Shown here piece after piece: positions 34,505-45,200 of a stretch of 51,381 nt of DNA; within the stretch, counting starts at the first letter, position 1; every line of letters begins with the position of its first letter. The stretch comes from BS750m-G69 sp964441235. Lineage in GTDB: Bacteria > Fidelibacterota > UBA2242. A program made the position numbers and the translations under genes. The notes under the pieces were generated by a model that was not told the origin of the DNA, made no database searches, and saw only the letters and a list, made by a program, of their open reading frames with translations. The DNA is taken from contig CAYTUQ010000024.1 in the NCBI GenBank assembly GCA_964441235.1, positions 1 through 51,381 of the forward strand, given 5' to 3'.

Positions 34505-36274
34505 ATGATTAAATATAACTGGAAAATAAAAAAGGTAGATTCTCAAAAAGTCCAAAAATTAACTATCGAAGATTCCTTTGGAAAAGAGCAAAATATCCTA
34601 CCGGCAATTGCAGCAGTACTAATTAACCGTGGATTGGATAATTCAGCTGTTATTAACAAATTTTTTAACCCTTCAATAGATGATCTCTACAATCCATTCC
34701 TAATGTTAGATATGGATAAAACTGTTGATAGATTAAAACAAGCCATATTAAGTAAAGAAAAAATAGCGATACTTGGTGATTATGATGTCGACGGTACTAC
34801 AGCAACAGCTTTTCTATATTTATTTTTACGTGAAATTGGATTACAAATCACCTATCACATTCCAGACCGTATAAAAGAAGGTTATGGGGTCTCAAACCAC
34901 GGCATTGATTTCGCTATTAAATCAGGCGCCAGCTTAATAATAACATGTGATTGCGGTATTAACTCTGTCAATGAAGTTGAATACGCCAACAAAAATGGTA
35001 TTGATATAATTGTCACAGACCATCATGAGCCATCGGAAGAACTTCCTGAAGCACTTGCAATCCTGGACCCAAAACGAAAAGACGATACCTACCCCTTTAA
35101 AGAATTATGCGGTATAGGCGTTGCATTTAAAATGCTGCATGGGCTATCAATAGCTAATAATATCCCTCTAGAAAAAATTCATCATCTCCTTGATCTTGTT
35201 GCGATAGGAACAGCAGCCGATATAGTTCCAATGCTTAATGAAAATAGAATAATTGTATCAGAAGGTTTAAAAGTCTTAAACAAATCCAAAAATATCGGCC
35301 TTCAGTCTCTAATGAAAGTATCGGGATTCAAAAATAAGACAATAAATGTCGTAAATATCGTATTTGGTTTAGCACCAAGAATAAACGCAGCTGGTCGCCT
35401 CGGTGAAGCTACAAGAGCAGTTCGGCTTTTAACTTCATTTAATTACAAAGAAGCTAATGACCTTTCAAACTTCCTTGAGCAAGAAAATCGAAATAGACAA
35501 AGTATCGAAAAAGCAACAATAGACGATGCCATTCTTCAATTAAATGCAACTCATGATCTTGATAAAGACAAGATTCTGATTTTAGATGCTCCTAATTGGC
35601 ATCAAGGTGTAATCGGAATCGTAGCATCAAAGTTGAAAGAAATATACAATCGTCCTGTAGTCATGCTTACATTTCAAACGCCAGATGGGTCTCCGAACGG
35701 AATTGGTAAAGGCTCGGCGAGAAGTATTCCCGGTTTTGACATATTCTCTGCCTTTTCAGAATGCTCAAATTCACTATTGAATTACGGTGGACATAAAATG
35801 GCTGCTGGATTAACAATAGAAAAAGAATCACTTCCTCAATTTAAAGAGTGCCTCAAAAAAATTGCTTTACGGCAAATTTCTGATGATATGATAAACCATG
35901 TTTTAAATATTGAACGCGAAATTTCATTCACTGATATAAATCAGAATACATTTAATCTTCTTCAAAAAATGGCACCATTCGGCCCGGGAAATATGCGACC
36001 TCTCTTCGTAGCACGCAACCTGAAGATATCCGGAATCCCCAGAATAGTTGGCGAAAATCATCTTAAGTTTAAAGCTATCCAGGATAAAACAGTTATTAGC
36101 GCTATTGGGTGGAAATTAGGTGAACTTTACGAGATGTTAATTAGTAACCGTCTCCTGGATATGGTATTTGTTATAGAGGAAAATGAATGGAACGGACTTA
36201 AAGAAATTCAATTAAATGTAAAAGATATTCATTATTCAGATACTAAACGGGTCTCCGATGCAAATTACAACTAA
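34505..36274 (+). CDS. recJ: Single-stranded-DNA-specific exonuclease RecJ
   Basis: A 589-aa DHH-family 5'-3' exonuclease for recombination and mismatch repair. Motifs: GDYDVDGTTATAF (motif I), DCGINS, TDHHEPSEELPEA with the DHH triad, and the DHHA1 block NYGGHKMAAGLTIEKE. The C-terminal OB domain holds MAPFGPGNMRPLF. The frame is open upstream into RNase P RNA, but I start at ATG 34505 because the added residues are RNA-gene sequence and the family starts here. fabH follows 16 bp later. Confidence 0.93.
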   Translation: MIKYNWKIKKVDSQKVQKLTIEDSFGKEQNILPAIAAVLINRGLDNSAVINKFFNPSIDDLYNPFLMLDMDKTVDRLKQAILSKEKIAILGDYDVDGTTATAFLYLFLREIGLQITYHIPDRIKEGYGVSNHGIDFAIKSGASLIITCDCGINSVNEVEYANKNGIDIIVTDHHEPSEELPEALAILDPKRKDDTYPFKELCGIGVAFKMLHGLSIANNIPLEKIHHLLDLVAIGTAADIVPMLNENRIIVSEGLKVLNKSKNIGLQSLMKVSGFKNKTINVVNIVFGLAPRINAAGRLGEATRAVRLLTSFNYKEANDLSNFLEQENRNRQSIEKATIDDAILQLNATHDLDKDKILILDAPNWHQGVIGIVASKLKEIYNRPVVMLTFQTPDGSPNGIGKGSARSIPGFDIFSAFSECSNSLLNYGGHKMAAGLTIEKESLPQFKECLKKIALRQISDDMINHVLNIEREISFTDINQNTFNLLQKMAPFGPGNMRPLFVARNLKISGIPRIVGENHLKFKAIQDKTVISAIGWKLGELYEMLISNRLLDMVFVIEENEWNGLKEIQLNVKDIHYSDTKRVSDANYN

Positions 36275-36290
36275 ATTATGAGGATATTAT

Positions 36291-37283
36291 ATGTATAAAT
36301 CTAAAATTGCCGGAATTGGCGCAAATGTGCCGGAAAATGTTGTATCAAACTTTGATCTAGAAAAGTTAATGGATACAAGTGATGAGTGGATTGTAGAAAG
36401 AACGGGTATTCACGAAAGAAGATTTATTACCCAACCAACTGGAGCAGCTACACTAGCACTCCCGGCATGTATTAAAGCGATAAAAAATGCCGGTATCGAT
36501 AAAACTGATATAGATTTGATAATTGTAGCTACGCTAACTCCTGAACATCTATTTCCTGGAACCAGTAGTTTTCTTCAAGCTCTGCTGGAACTTCCCGGTG
36601 TGCCTACTCTTGATATTCGAGTTCAATGCTCGGGCTTTATCTACGGATTGTCTATTGCTGACCAATTCATCAAGACGGGACAATACAAAAATATATTACT
36701 TATCGGAGTAGAAGTTCAATCTGTTGGATTAAACCTTAGTAGTGAAGGGAGAGATTTAGCCGTTCTTTTTGGAGATGGGGCTGGCGCTGTTATAGTCAAC
36801 CGTTCAGATAATGATAGCGCAATATTATCCACTCACCTATTCGGAGACGGTAGGTATGCAAAAGATTTATGGGTTGAAGCTCCAGTTGGTTATCAAAATC
36901 CACGAATATCTACCGACATGTTGGAAGAGGGTAAACAATATCCCAGGATGAATGGAAGAAATGTTTTTAAACACGCCATTGTACGTTTTCCTGAAGTAGT
37001 TAGAACTGCTTTAAAAGCAAATAATTGGACAATTGACGATGTAGATATTGTTATTCCTCACCAGGCGAATCAGCGAATCACTGAGGCAATTGCAAAGCGA
37101 CTTGAACTTCCCCTTGAAAAAGTTTATAGTAATATACACAAATATGGAAATACTACTGCCGCCTCTATACCTCTGGCAATATGTGATGCTCTAAACGAGG
37201 GAAAAATAAAGAGGGGTGACAATGTTATACTTGCTGCATTTGGTTCAGGTTTTACCTGGGCATCTGCGGCAGTTAGATGGTAG
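36291..37283 (+). CDS. fabH: 3-oxoacyl-ACP synthase III
   Basis: A 330-aa KAS III that starts fatty acid synthesis by joining acetyl-CoA and malonyl-ACP. The catalytic triad is visible: Cys113 (VQCSGFIYG), His257 (IPHQANQRI) and Asn287 (YGNTTAASIP). SDEWIVERTGIHERRF and FGDGAGAVIV are family landmarks. It lies between recJ and pgpH with short gaps; no fatty acid gene cluster is present here. Confidence 0.94.
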   Translation: MYKSKIAGIGANVPENVVSNFDLEKLMDTSDEWIVERTGIHERRFITQPTGAATLALPACIKAIKNAGIDKTDIDLIIVATLTPEHLFPGTSSFLQALLELPGVPTLDIRVQCSGFIYGLSIADQFIKTGQYKNILLIGVEVQSVGLNLSSEGRDLAVLFGDGAGAVIVNRSDNDSAILSTHLFGDGRYAKDLWVEAPVGYQNPRISTDMLEEGKQYPRMNGRNVFKHAIVRFPEVVRTALKANNWTIDDVDIVIPHQANQRITEAIAKRLELPLEKVYSNIHKYGNTTAASIPLAICDALNEGKIKRGDNVILAAFGSGFTWASAAVRW

Positions 37284-37325
37284 AAATTATACATAAATTT
37301 ATAAAAAGATAAATATTCCAATAAT

Positions 37326-39704
37326 ATGAATTTTATTTCACAGAAAAACCACAACAAGCCAAAACAGCATTTTCAAAGACGTAAGAAAGCATCTCTTTTT
37401 CTGCTTGGCTTTATTATTATCTTTTTAATTGCATTAACATTCCCAAAAAATCGCTACAGCAAATTCAATTATAAAATAAATGATATTACCAGTGAGACAA
37501 TCATTGCTCCTTTCGATTTTCCTATATTGAAAAATGAAAAAAATTTGCAACATGACAGACTAGAAGCGTTAAAAAAAGTACCCTTTGTTTTCATTCAGGA
37601 TACAGAAACCCAGGAAAACGAAATTTCACAACTAAATAATTTCTTTACTGAAATTGAAAAAATCCGCATAGCAAAATCAAAATACGAAAATTCAAAGAAA
37701 CTTCTTGAGAAATACCGTTATTCAAAAAAACACGATGAGATATATTCACTTACTCAAACCGATTCAGTCTCATACTTTAATCTAATAAATGAGTTTCAGG
37801 AATCTTTTAAGTTTGATGCAAATTCACTAGTATTCAAAGCACTTATTCTTTCCTCCAATAACGAACAAAAAGTTATTAGTCATACAAATCTGCTTCCTAA
37901 ACTAAAAAGGATACTAAGCAATATTCTGGCTCAACTAGTGATTGATATTTCAAAAGATGAAATCATTTCTGAAGAAATATCAATTAAACAAGAAGGAGAA
38001 GAATTACTTGAAGACCCTGACCAGGTACTCACCCTTGAAGAAGCCTGGACAAAAGTAAAACTAATACTTCAGGCAGAATATCCGGAACAAAGTTCTGAGG
38101 TCATAAATGTTGGTTACGATATAATAGTTCATTTCCTGAAACCCAATTTAATTTTTCAAAAGGAAATAACAGAGTCTCGACAAAAAGAAGCAATTAATAA
38201 AATTCCAATAAGCCGAGGAATTGTTTTAGAAAATGAAATAATTGTCGATGCCAATACGAAAATAACACCCGAAATATTCAGAAAATTGGAGTCATTATCG
38301 AAAGAAAGAGCAAGACGAGCAAATATACGTGGTGGACTACGCACAAGCTTACCATTAATTGGTGGTCCAATTATCTTTTTAGGTCAAATAGCTTTAGTAG
38401 GTGTAATTTTGTCTTTCTTTATCACCTTTCTTCTAACTTACCGCTCCAATATCATAAAAGACCATAAGATGCTGGTTCTGATAGGGATAATATTCATTAT
38501 ACAATCTATCCTGGCTTTTATCTTTGTTGAAAATTTCAACATTTCTGAATACTCAATCCCTATAACAATAGCAGCCATGACATTAACAATCCTTTTCGAT
38601 AGTAGAGTTGCCTTTATTGGAGCCGGAACGTTAAGTATTCTTATAGGAACACAGCTTGGCAGTAATAGCAGTTTTATAATTACCTCAATTTTTGCGAGTT
38701 CTTTGGCAATTTATTCTGTTAGAAAACTCCGCAAGCGAAGTCAAGTCTTTCAATCTATAATATATATAATACTTGGCTATGCTGTAGCTATATCCATTAC
38801 GGAATTACTACATTTTTCATCAACCACTGTTATTTTAAATCATTTTCTATTTGCGGGTATCAATAGTGTTGTTGCTCCGTTTCTAACCTATGGAATTATC
38901 GGACTACTCGAATCTGCATTTGATATAACCACTGACCTTTCACTACTTGAGCTTGCTGATTTTAATCATCCTCTTCTAAAACTTCTTTCTAAGGAAGCTA
39001 CAGGGACATTCACACATAGTGTAACTGTAGGTAATCTTGCCGAAGCTGCTGCTGACGCAATAGGGGCTAATTCGCTGCTTGCCCGAGTTGGTGCTTATTA
39101 TCACGATATTGGGAAAATTACTAAACCTGAGTATTTCGTTGAAAATCAATCTTATGATGAAAATAAGCACGATAAATTAGCACCAAATCTTAGCGCACTT
39201 ATCATAATTAACCATATTAAAGAAGGGCTTAGGCTGGCAAATGAGTATAAACTTCCAAAAGTGATTGTTGATTTTATTCCATCACATCATGGAACTACAC
39301 GAGTGGAATATTTCTATAATAGAGCTCTTGAGCAAGCTAAAAACCCGACAGATATTAACGAGTCTGATTTCAGATATCCCGGGCCTAAACCTAAAACTAA
39401 AGAAACCGGCATAATAATGATCTGTGAATCCATTGAGGCTGCCACAAGATCAATAAAAAAACCAACAGTAGCAAATATTGAAAAAATAGTAGATCAAATA
39501 ATCGATAATCGGCTAAAAGAAAAACAACTTGATGAGTGTCCGCTTACATTTAGCGATCTAAGAAAAATTAAAGGAGATATTAAAGAAAATTATGGAATAT
39601 TACCCATTCTTAAAGGAATACATCACTTACGCATAGAGTACCCCGGTCAAGAAATTTCTAAAAAATCTCAAAAATCAAAATCTACAGATATTCATGAGTC
39701 TTGA
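37326..39704 (+). CDS. 7TM-HD phosphodiesterase (PgpH/YqfF-like)
   Basis: A 792-aa membrane HD-domain protein. It has one N-terminal membrane helix, an extracytoplasmic 7TMR-HDED region (about 40-340), a seven-helix membrane block (about 350-555), and a cytoplasmic HD domain with FTHSVTVGNLAEAAADAIG and His593-Asp594 in YYHDIGKITKPEYF. The PgpH family degrades c-di-AMP. ybeY follows 3 bp later and mazG overlaps it, a common neighbourhood for this family. Confidence 0.9.
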   Translation: MNFISQKNHNKPKQHFQRRKKASLFLLGFIIIFLIALTFPKNRYSKFNYKINDITSETIIAPFDFPILKNEKNLQHDRLEALKKVPFVFIQDTETQENEISQLNNFFTEIEKIRIAKSKYENSKKLLEKYRYSKKHDEIYSLTQTDSVSYFNLINEFQESFKFDANSLVFKALILSSNNEQKVISHTNLLPKLKRILSNILAQLVIDISKDEIISEEISIKQEGEELLEDPDQVLTLEEAWTKVKLILQAEYPEQSSEVINVGYDIIVHFLKPNLIFQKEITESRQKEAINKIPISRGIVLENEIIVDANTKITPEIFRKLESLSKERARRANIRGGLRTSLPLIGGPIIFLGQIALVGVILSFFITFLLTYRSNIIKDHKMLVLIGIIFIIQSILAFIFVENFNISEYSIPITIAAMTLTILFDSRVAFIGAGTLSILIGTQLGSNSSFIITSIFASSLAIYSVRKLRKRSQVFQSIIYIILGYAVAISITELLHFSSTTVILNHFLFAGINSVVAPFLTYGIIGLLESAFDITTDLSLLELADFNHPLLKLLSKEATGTFTHSVTVGNLAEAAADAIGANSLLARVGAYYHDIGKITKPEYFVENQSYDENKHDKLAPNLSALIIINHIKEGLRLANEYKLPKVIVDFIPSHHGTTRVEYFYNRALEQAKNPTDINESDFRYPGPKPKTKETGIIMICESIEAATRSIKKPTVANIEKIVDQIIDNRLKEKQLDECPLTFSDLRKIKGDIKENYGILPILKGIHHLRIEYPGQEISKKSQKSKSTDIHES

Positions 39705-39707
39705 ACT

Positions 39708-40169
39708 ATGCCCTGTATAAAAATCATAAATATCCACTCCAATCTTTTTTTACTACGTCCTACAACAGAAAGAATAGCACAATTTATCGCAAGCCATGAA
39801 AAAAAAAGTATAAAAAACGTAACATTAGTTGTTACTGACGATTCAACGCTTAATGATCTAAAAATAAAATTTTTTGGAGAGGATTTATTTACCGACACTG
39901 TAAGTTTTAATTATAATGAAGCAGGTAAACCTATAGAAGGTGAAATCTATCTGAGTATTGATAGAATTATAGAGAACTCAACAAATTATAATGTCTCCAT
40001 CGAACAAGAACTTGCACGAGTTATTATACACAGTTTATTGCACCTGATGGGTTATAGCGATGATAAACCAAGAAATAAAAAACAGATGACCGCACTTCAA
40101 AACTTCTATCTCCAACAACAAGACCTGAAAAGACTTTACAGAAAAAGATCAAAGCCATTAAATGGTTGA
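39708..40169 (+). CDS. ybeY: Endoribonuclease YbeY
   Basis: A 153-aa metal-dependent RNase for 16S rRNA maturation and ribosome quality control. The motif IIHSLLHLMGYSDDK has the first two His of H-x3-H-x5-H, but the third His is replaced by Asp. The same change is known in Bacteroidota-type YbeY, so the enzyme may use an acidic ligand. Its 3' end overlaps mazG by 8 bp. Confidence 0.88.
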   Translation: MPCIKIINIHSNLFLLRPTTERIAQFIASHEKKSIKNVTLVVTDDSTLNDLKIKFFGEDLFTDTVSFNYNEAGKPIEGEIYLSIDRIIENSTNYNVSIEQELARVIIHSLLHLMGYSDDKPRNKKQMTALQNFYLQQQDLKRLYRKRSKPLNG

Positions 40170-40959
40170 TGCATTGAACAATAATAACTCAAGCAAAGAA
40201 TTATCAAAACTGGTAAACATAGTCAAGACCCTTCGTGGTCCCAGGGGATGCAAATGGGATAAAGCTCAAACCCACCAATCCCTAACACCATATCTTCTCG
40301 AAGAAGCCTATGAAGTGATTGAATCAATAAATGAAGAAAACCCACAAAAACTAAAAGAGGAACTTGGCGATCTTCTTCTACATATCGTTTTTCAATCTGA
40401 ATTAGGAGAAGAAGAAAATTATTTTACACTTGCAGATTCAATTAAAAACATCAGCGAAAAATTAGTTCGCAGACATCCACACGTCTTTAGCAACACAAAA
40501 GTAGATAGTATAAAAGATATTAAAAAGAACTGGGAAGAAATCAAATTAAAAGAGGGAAGAACCTCACTTATGGAAGGACTACCTAAAACTCTTCCAGCTC
40601 TTTTGCAGGCACAACGAGTTCAGTTAAGAGCTTCCGAAGTTGGATTTGATTGGGCAAAAATGGATGATGTATGGGATAAAGTTCTCGAGGAACTAAAAGA
40701 ATTAAAAGGAGCAATTAAAACCAAAAACCATGAAAAAATCAGAAACGAATTAGGAGATTTATTATTCTCCATTGTCAATCTATCTCGCTTTCTTAACGTA
40801 AATACTGAAGAAGCGCTCAGACGAACGGTTAAAAAATTTGTTAATAGATTCAAATCCGTTGAGGAAGAACTATCTACAAATGGCATAGAAATTAAAAATG
40901 CTTCACTATCCGAAATGGATACGCTATGGGATAAAATCAAAGCAAAAGAAAAAAAATAA
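40162..40959 (+). CDS. mazG: Nucleoside triphosphate pyrophosphohydrolase MazG
   Basis: A 265-aa enzyme with two MazG repeats. The first holds LRGPRGCKWDKAQTHQSL and the E-E-x12-E-L-x-D pattern (EEAYEVIESI...LKEELGDLLLHIVFQ). The second holds VLEELKELKGAI and RNELGDLLFSIVNL. It removes non-canonical NTPs and may control ppGpp levels. It is the last gene of the run and overlaps ybeY. Confidence 0.93.
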   Translation: MVDALNNNNSSKELSKLVNIVKTLRGPRGCKWDKAQTHQSLTPYLLEEAYEVIESINEENPQKLKEELGDLLLHIVFQSELGEEENYFTLADSIKNISEKLVRRHPHVFSNTKVDSIKDIKKNWEEIKLKEGRTSLMEGLPKTLPALLQAQRVQLRASEVGFDWAKMDDVWDKVLEELKELKGAIKTKNHEKIRNELGDLLFSIVNLSRFLNVNTEEALRRTVKKFVNRFKSVEEELSTNGIEIKNASLSEMDTLWDKIKAKEKK

Positions 40960-41011
40960 TATTTAAACCAAAGATATTTACAAAATCTTCCAATTTTACA
41001 AAAATTTATAA

Positions 41012-41040
41012 TTGACAATTTGATAAAAGAGTTTTATAAT
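41012..41040 (+). promoter_or_regulatory. Perfect consensus sigma70 promoter
   Basis: TTGACA (41012-41017), a 17-bp spacer and TATAAT (41035-41040) match the sigma70 consensus at all twelve positions. It lies about 45 bp before the small membrane protein gene. Confidence 0.85.
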
Positions 41041-41083
41041 TAGACTTGTGAATTAGATGGAAAACAAAAAACCAGGAGGGATT

Positions 41084-41266
41084 ATGAAAAATTTGGTCTT
41101 TGCCGCTATTATTGCTGCAGCAGTTGCTCTCATTCTCGGCATAATCACACAGTTAGTTGGACATGCTTTAATCATTTCAGCAAATGGCTGGAACTGCTTT
41201 GCTCAGACTCTTCTTCTTTTCGGAATCGGTTTTGGGGTTTTGGATTACATTAAAAGCAAAAAGTAA
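41084..41266 (+). CDS. 60-aa two-helix membrane protein
   Basis: A small protein with two hydrophobic helices (residues about 4-25 and 38-53) and a basic C-terminal end (YIKSKK). The start at 41084 has AGGAGG seven bases upstream; the longer frame from 41057 would put that site inside the gene. It is transcribed alone, from a perfect promoter to an intrinsic terminator, which suggests strong expression. Function unknown. Confidence 0.8.
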   Translation: MKNLVFAAIIAAAVALILGIITQLVGHALIISANGWNCFAQTLLLFGIGFGVLDYIKSKK

Positions 41267-41280
41267 TCCTAAATTGATCT

Positions 41281-41310
41281 AAAAAAGCCCTGATAATCAG
41301 GGCTTTTTTT
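41281..41310 (+). terminator. Rho-independent terminator
   Basis: Stem AAAAGCCCTGA/TCAGGGCTTTT with a short AT-rich loop followed by a T-run. It ends the small membrane protein transcript, and its A-run also suits the opposite strand. Confidence 0.9.
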
Positions 41311-41325
41311 ATAGCATAAGGACAT

Positions 41326-41589
41326 CTACTTTTTAAAGACCAAATTTTGAAATTTTGGTTCCTGCCATATTAAAATTAATTCCCTCAAACAATTGTATTC
41401 AGAAGGAGCAATTTGTATTTCCTCAGGATAATAGTAAATATTAAAATGTGCATTTTCAATCACCTGCCAATTAAAATGCTCGTATTGAATCTTATTTCGC
41501 CCAAAATAAAACTGGCACATCAATATAACAGAAAATAGTGCAGTAAATAAAAGTAAGATAAATTTTCTATGGTAATTTGAGATACTCAT
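41326..41589 (-). pseudogene. N-terminal remnant of a secreted TolB-like/peptidase MA-type protein
   Basis: The 87-aa frame has a signal sequence (FILLLFTALFSVILM) followed by FGRNKIQYEHFNWQVIENAH and FNIYYYPEE, which matches the start of large secreted TolB-like or peptidase-MA proteins of Bacteroidota-type bacteria. These are usually many hundred residues long; here the frame soon ends with unrelated sequence. It is probably the leftover 5' end of a deleted gene. Confidence 0.45.
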
Positions 41590-41896
41590 TTTCTAAAGAA
41601 AGATAGGTAAAAATTTACAATGAAAATAAGATCACACCATTGTCAAACAAAAACCGTGTTGATTTACTTTCATTGGTCTAAAAAAGATAATTAATCCTGT
41701 TTTAATTGTCAATCAAATACAAAGAAATATTTATTTTACTTTCTTTAACATTTATCCAGCTAATACCCAATATTGATTAATAAATTTGCCCTATAGAAAC
41801 AACGTCAGTTACTCTATTAGGGTACAGCTCAATATTTTAAAAGTCCTTCTTACTGAACGATACAAAAATTTTAATCTTTAAAAAAAATGAATTAGA
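41590..41896. other. Gene-free region before tRNA-Gly
   Basis: 307 bp without a gene. It has a short palindromic stretch, CCCTATAG (41789) with CTATTAGGG (41814). The ends resemble the MITE ends elsewhere in the window but the match is too short to assign. Confidence 0.35.
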
Positions 41897-41966
41897 GCGG
41901 GTGAGGAGAATCGAACTCCCGTATCCAGCTTGGGAAGCTAGTGTTCTACCATTGAACTACACCCGC
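41897..41966 (-). tRNA. tRNA-Gly (anticodon CCC)
   Basis: A 70-nt cloverleaf on the minus strand. The acceptor GCGGGTG pairs with CACCCGC, the anticodon stem CTAGC/GCTGG encloses TTCCCAA (CCC), and the T-arm is GGGAG-TTCGATT-CTCCT. No encoded CCA. Confidence 0.95.
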
Positions 41967-42152
41967 ATTCAAAAACCTGAAATAATTTAATAGGATCAGA
42001 CTTTTATCAAAACGTTTTTAAGACCATATTTTTAAATGAGAGTACAAAACAATTCCAATATTTAATCATATAATCGCTTAAACTTAAATAATTCTAATAC
42101 AACTATAAATTGTGATTTTCTCCTTGAGAGACACAAAGTATTGTATATTTCC

Positions 42153-42179
42153 TTGACATCTAATCGACATTTTTATAAA
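42153..42179 (+). promoter_or_regulatory. Possible nrdJ promoter
   Basis: TTGACA at 42153-42158 and TATAAA at 42174-42179 with a short 15-bp spacer, about 70 bp before the nrdJ start. No clear NrdR box pair or cobalamin riboswitch was seen. Confidence 0.4.
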
Positions 42180-42248
42180 TTCTATCCGATAAATTTTTAT
42201 CGAAGAGACATAGTTATTTACCTGGAACTTTCTAATTTGGAGGAATAG

Positions 42249-45200
42249 ATGTCTGAGCCGATTAAGATAAATTTTAAGATCCAAAAACAAGACCCACAAA
42301 TCCGTGTTAATAAGGATCAGACCTCCTCTTTAATACTTGAAAAGAGTCCCAGTTCAGCCCCAATTTTCTCCGATAACGCATTTGAAGTTCTTAAAAAACG
42401 ATACCTGAGACGCGATAAAAATGGAAATGTTATCGAAACACCTGAACAGGCTTTAAAACGTGTTGCAGACGCAATTGCTGAAGCGGACTCACTCTACACA
42501 AGTAAAATCAATGTCCAAAGAACTGCTAAAAAGTTCTATGAACTGATGTCACGAAAAGATTTCATGCCTAATTCTCCTACATTAATGAATGCCGGACGCG
42601 AACTTGGACAACTTTCTGCATGTTTTGTCTTACCAGTTGAAGACTCAATGGAATCAATTTTTCAAACTCTTAAAGATACAGCCCTTATACACAAAAGTGG
42701 TGGTGGCACAGGATTCTCATTTAGCAACATTCGCCCTAAAAGCAGCATAGTAAAAACCACAAGCGGAGTTGCAAGTGGTCCAATCTCCTTTATGAGAGTT
42801 TATAACGCAGCAACGGAAGCGGTCAAACAGGGCGGTACCCGCAGGGGTGCAAATATGGGAATCCTACGTATTGATCATCCAGATATACTGGGTTTTATCA
42901 ATTGCAAACTGGATAATACCGAATTGACAAACTTTAATATTTCCGTTGCTGTAACTGATGAATTCATGGAAAAAGTAAGAAAACGTGAACACTACGAATT
43001 AATTAATCCACTGGATGGTACCGTTACAGGTACTTTGAATGCCGCTGATGTTTTTAAACTTATAGCACAAAACGCATGGGCTAATGGTGATCCGGGAATT
43101 GTCTTTATAGATAAAATAAATAAATTTAATCCCATACCAAAATTAGGTGATATTGAAGCAACTAATCCTTGTCTAACCGGCGACACCTTTGTTCTTACCA
43201 AAGAGGGGCCCAGACAGATCAGTGAAATCATAGGACAAAAAATAAACCTCGTAATTAATAGCAGTATTTTTCCGAGCAATTATAAAGGATTCTACTCTAC
43301 CGGGGAAAAACAGGTATACAGGCTAATAACCAAAGAAGGTTATGCATTAAGACTTACTAAAGATCATATTGTAAAAAAGGCAACTTTAATTTCAAGATAT
43401 AAAATCGAGGGAGAATGGATCAAAGCGTCAGACCTTATACCAGGAGATAAACTTATCCTCAATAATCAGAGGAAATTTCAATCATGGCCAGGACTATATG
43501 GAAAAGCAGAAGGGTATCTTATCGGTTTGCTTATAGGTGACGGTACTATCAAAGAGGACAAGGCGGTAATTTCTGTATGGACTTCACCACAAGTTGCCAA
43601 GCCAGAACACTCTCCTGGACCCCGTGCCGTCATGAAAACAGCGCTTGAGTACACAAAAACTCTTCCGCATAGGTTAGATTTCAAGGGATGGCATAGAATT
43701 TCAGGTCGAGGCGAATACCGCTTAAGTTTGGGATATTTAAATAAAATCGCAAATAAACTTGGCATTACACCTAAAAATAAAAATATTACCCAAGAATTTG
43801 AAAGATGTTCATCAGATTTTTATATAGAATTTCTATCAGGTTTATTTGATGCTGATGGCTCAGGTAATCGGAAAAAAGGTGTTAGTATAAGACTGGCACA
43901 GAGTAATTTAGATAATCTTCATATTGTACAAAATATGCTCCTCCGCCTGGGTATCTACAGTACTATTTATAAAAACCGTAAACCTACAAAAAAATCTCTA
44001 TTACCCGACAGTCATGGTAAAATGCGTTTTTACCAAACAAAGGCTCAGCATGAATTAGTTATAAGTAACGATAATATCCAAATATTTTCTAATATCATCG
44101 GTTTTAAGGATGCAGAAAAGCAGGAAAAACTAAATACATTACTCAAATCGTATAAGCGATCTCCAAATAAGGAAAAATTTGTAGCAACTTTTGACTCCTT
44201 GATTTCTGAAGGATTAGAAGAAGTCTTTGATGTTCAGGTACCGGGGATAAATGCCCTTGATGCAAATGGTTTCTATATTCACAACTGTGGCGAACAACCT
44301 CTACTCCCATACGAGTCATGTAATCTGGGATCAATAAATCTATCTAATTTCATTGTCGATAAAAATATTGATTATGAAAGATTAGGCGACATTATTGATA
44401 TCTCAATCCATTTTCTTGATAACGTAATTGATGTGAATAAATATCCTTTGAAAAAAATAGATAAAATGGTAAAACAGAGTCGGAAAATTGGCCTTGGTGT
44501 AATGGGATTCGCTGATTTACTTTTCAAATTAAGAGTGCCATACAATTCTGATGAGGCTTTAAAATTAGCCGATGAAATTATGAAATTCATTTATAATCGC
44601 GCTAAAGAAGCCAGTATAAAACTTGGAAAAAGCAGGGGTACTTTCCCTGCGTGGAATGATAGCATATATTCTCCCGACGGTCCAAAACTACGTAACTCAA
44701 CATTTATTACCATCGCACCAACCGGCACTATATCAATGATCTCAGATTGTTCAAGTGGTATTGAACCCATTTTCTCCCTGGTTTTTACAAAACGTGTAAT
44801 GGACGGAACTGATTTACTATATGTTAACCCATATTTTGAAGAAGCGTGCAGGGAAGCAGGTATTTATAGCGAAGAATTAATGGAAAAAGTCAAATCCAAA
44901 GGTTCTATTCAAGATATAGAAGAAATTCCAGAAAGTATTAGAAAAGTTTTCATAACAGCTCATGATATTTCTCCCGAATGGCATGTGCGAATGCAAGCAT
45001 CTTTTCAAAAATGGGTTGATTCTGCTGTTTCAAAAACATGCAATTTCCCCAAATCCTCAACCGTACAGGATGTAATGGATGCCTACTGGTTAGCATACGA
45101 AGCTGGTTGTAAAGGTATTACTATCTATCGTGACGGAAGCCGTGATGAACAGGTGCTGTATGTGGGTAAAAAAGATAAATCAGTATCTAATCAGGTTACA

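Noticed and set aside
41789..41822. Third MITE copy.
   Set aside because: Only CCCTA-like ends about 35 bp apart; the ACGT part and a target duplication are not convincing.
41967..42248. Cobalamin riboswitch or NrdR boxes upstream of the B12-dependent reductase.
   Set aside because: No B12-box core and no pair of NrdR palindromes was found; only a loose match near 42130.
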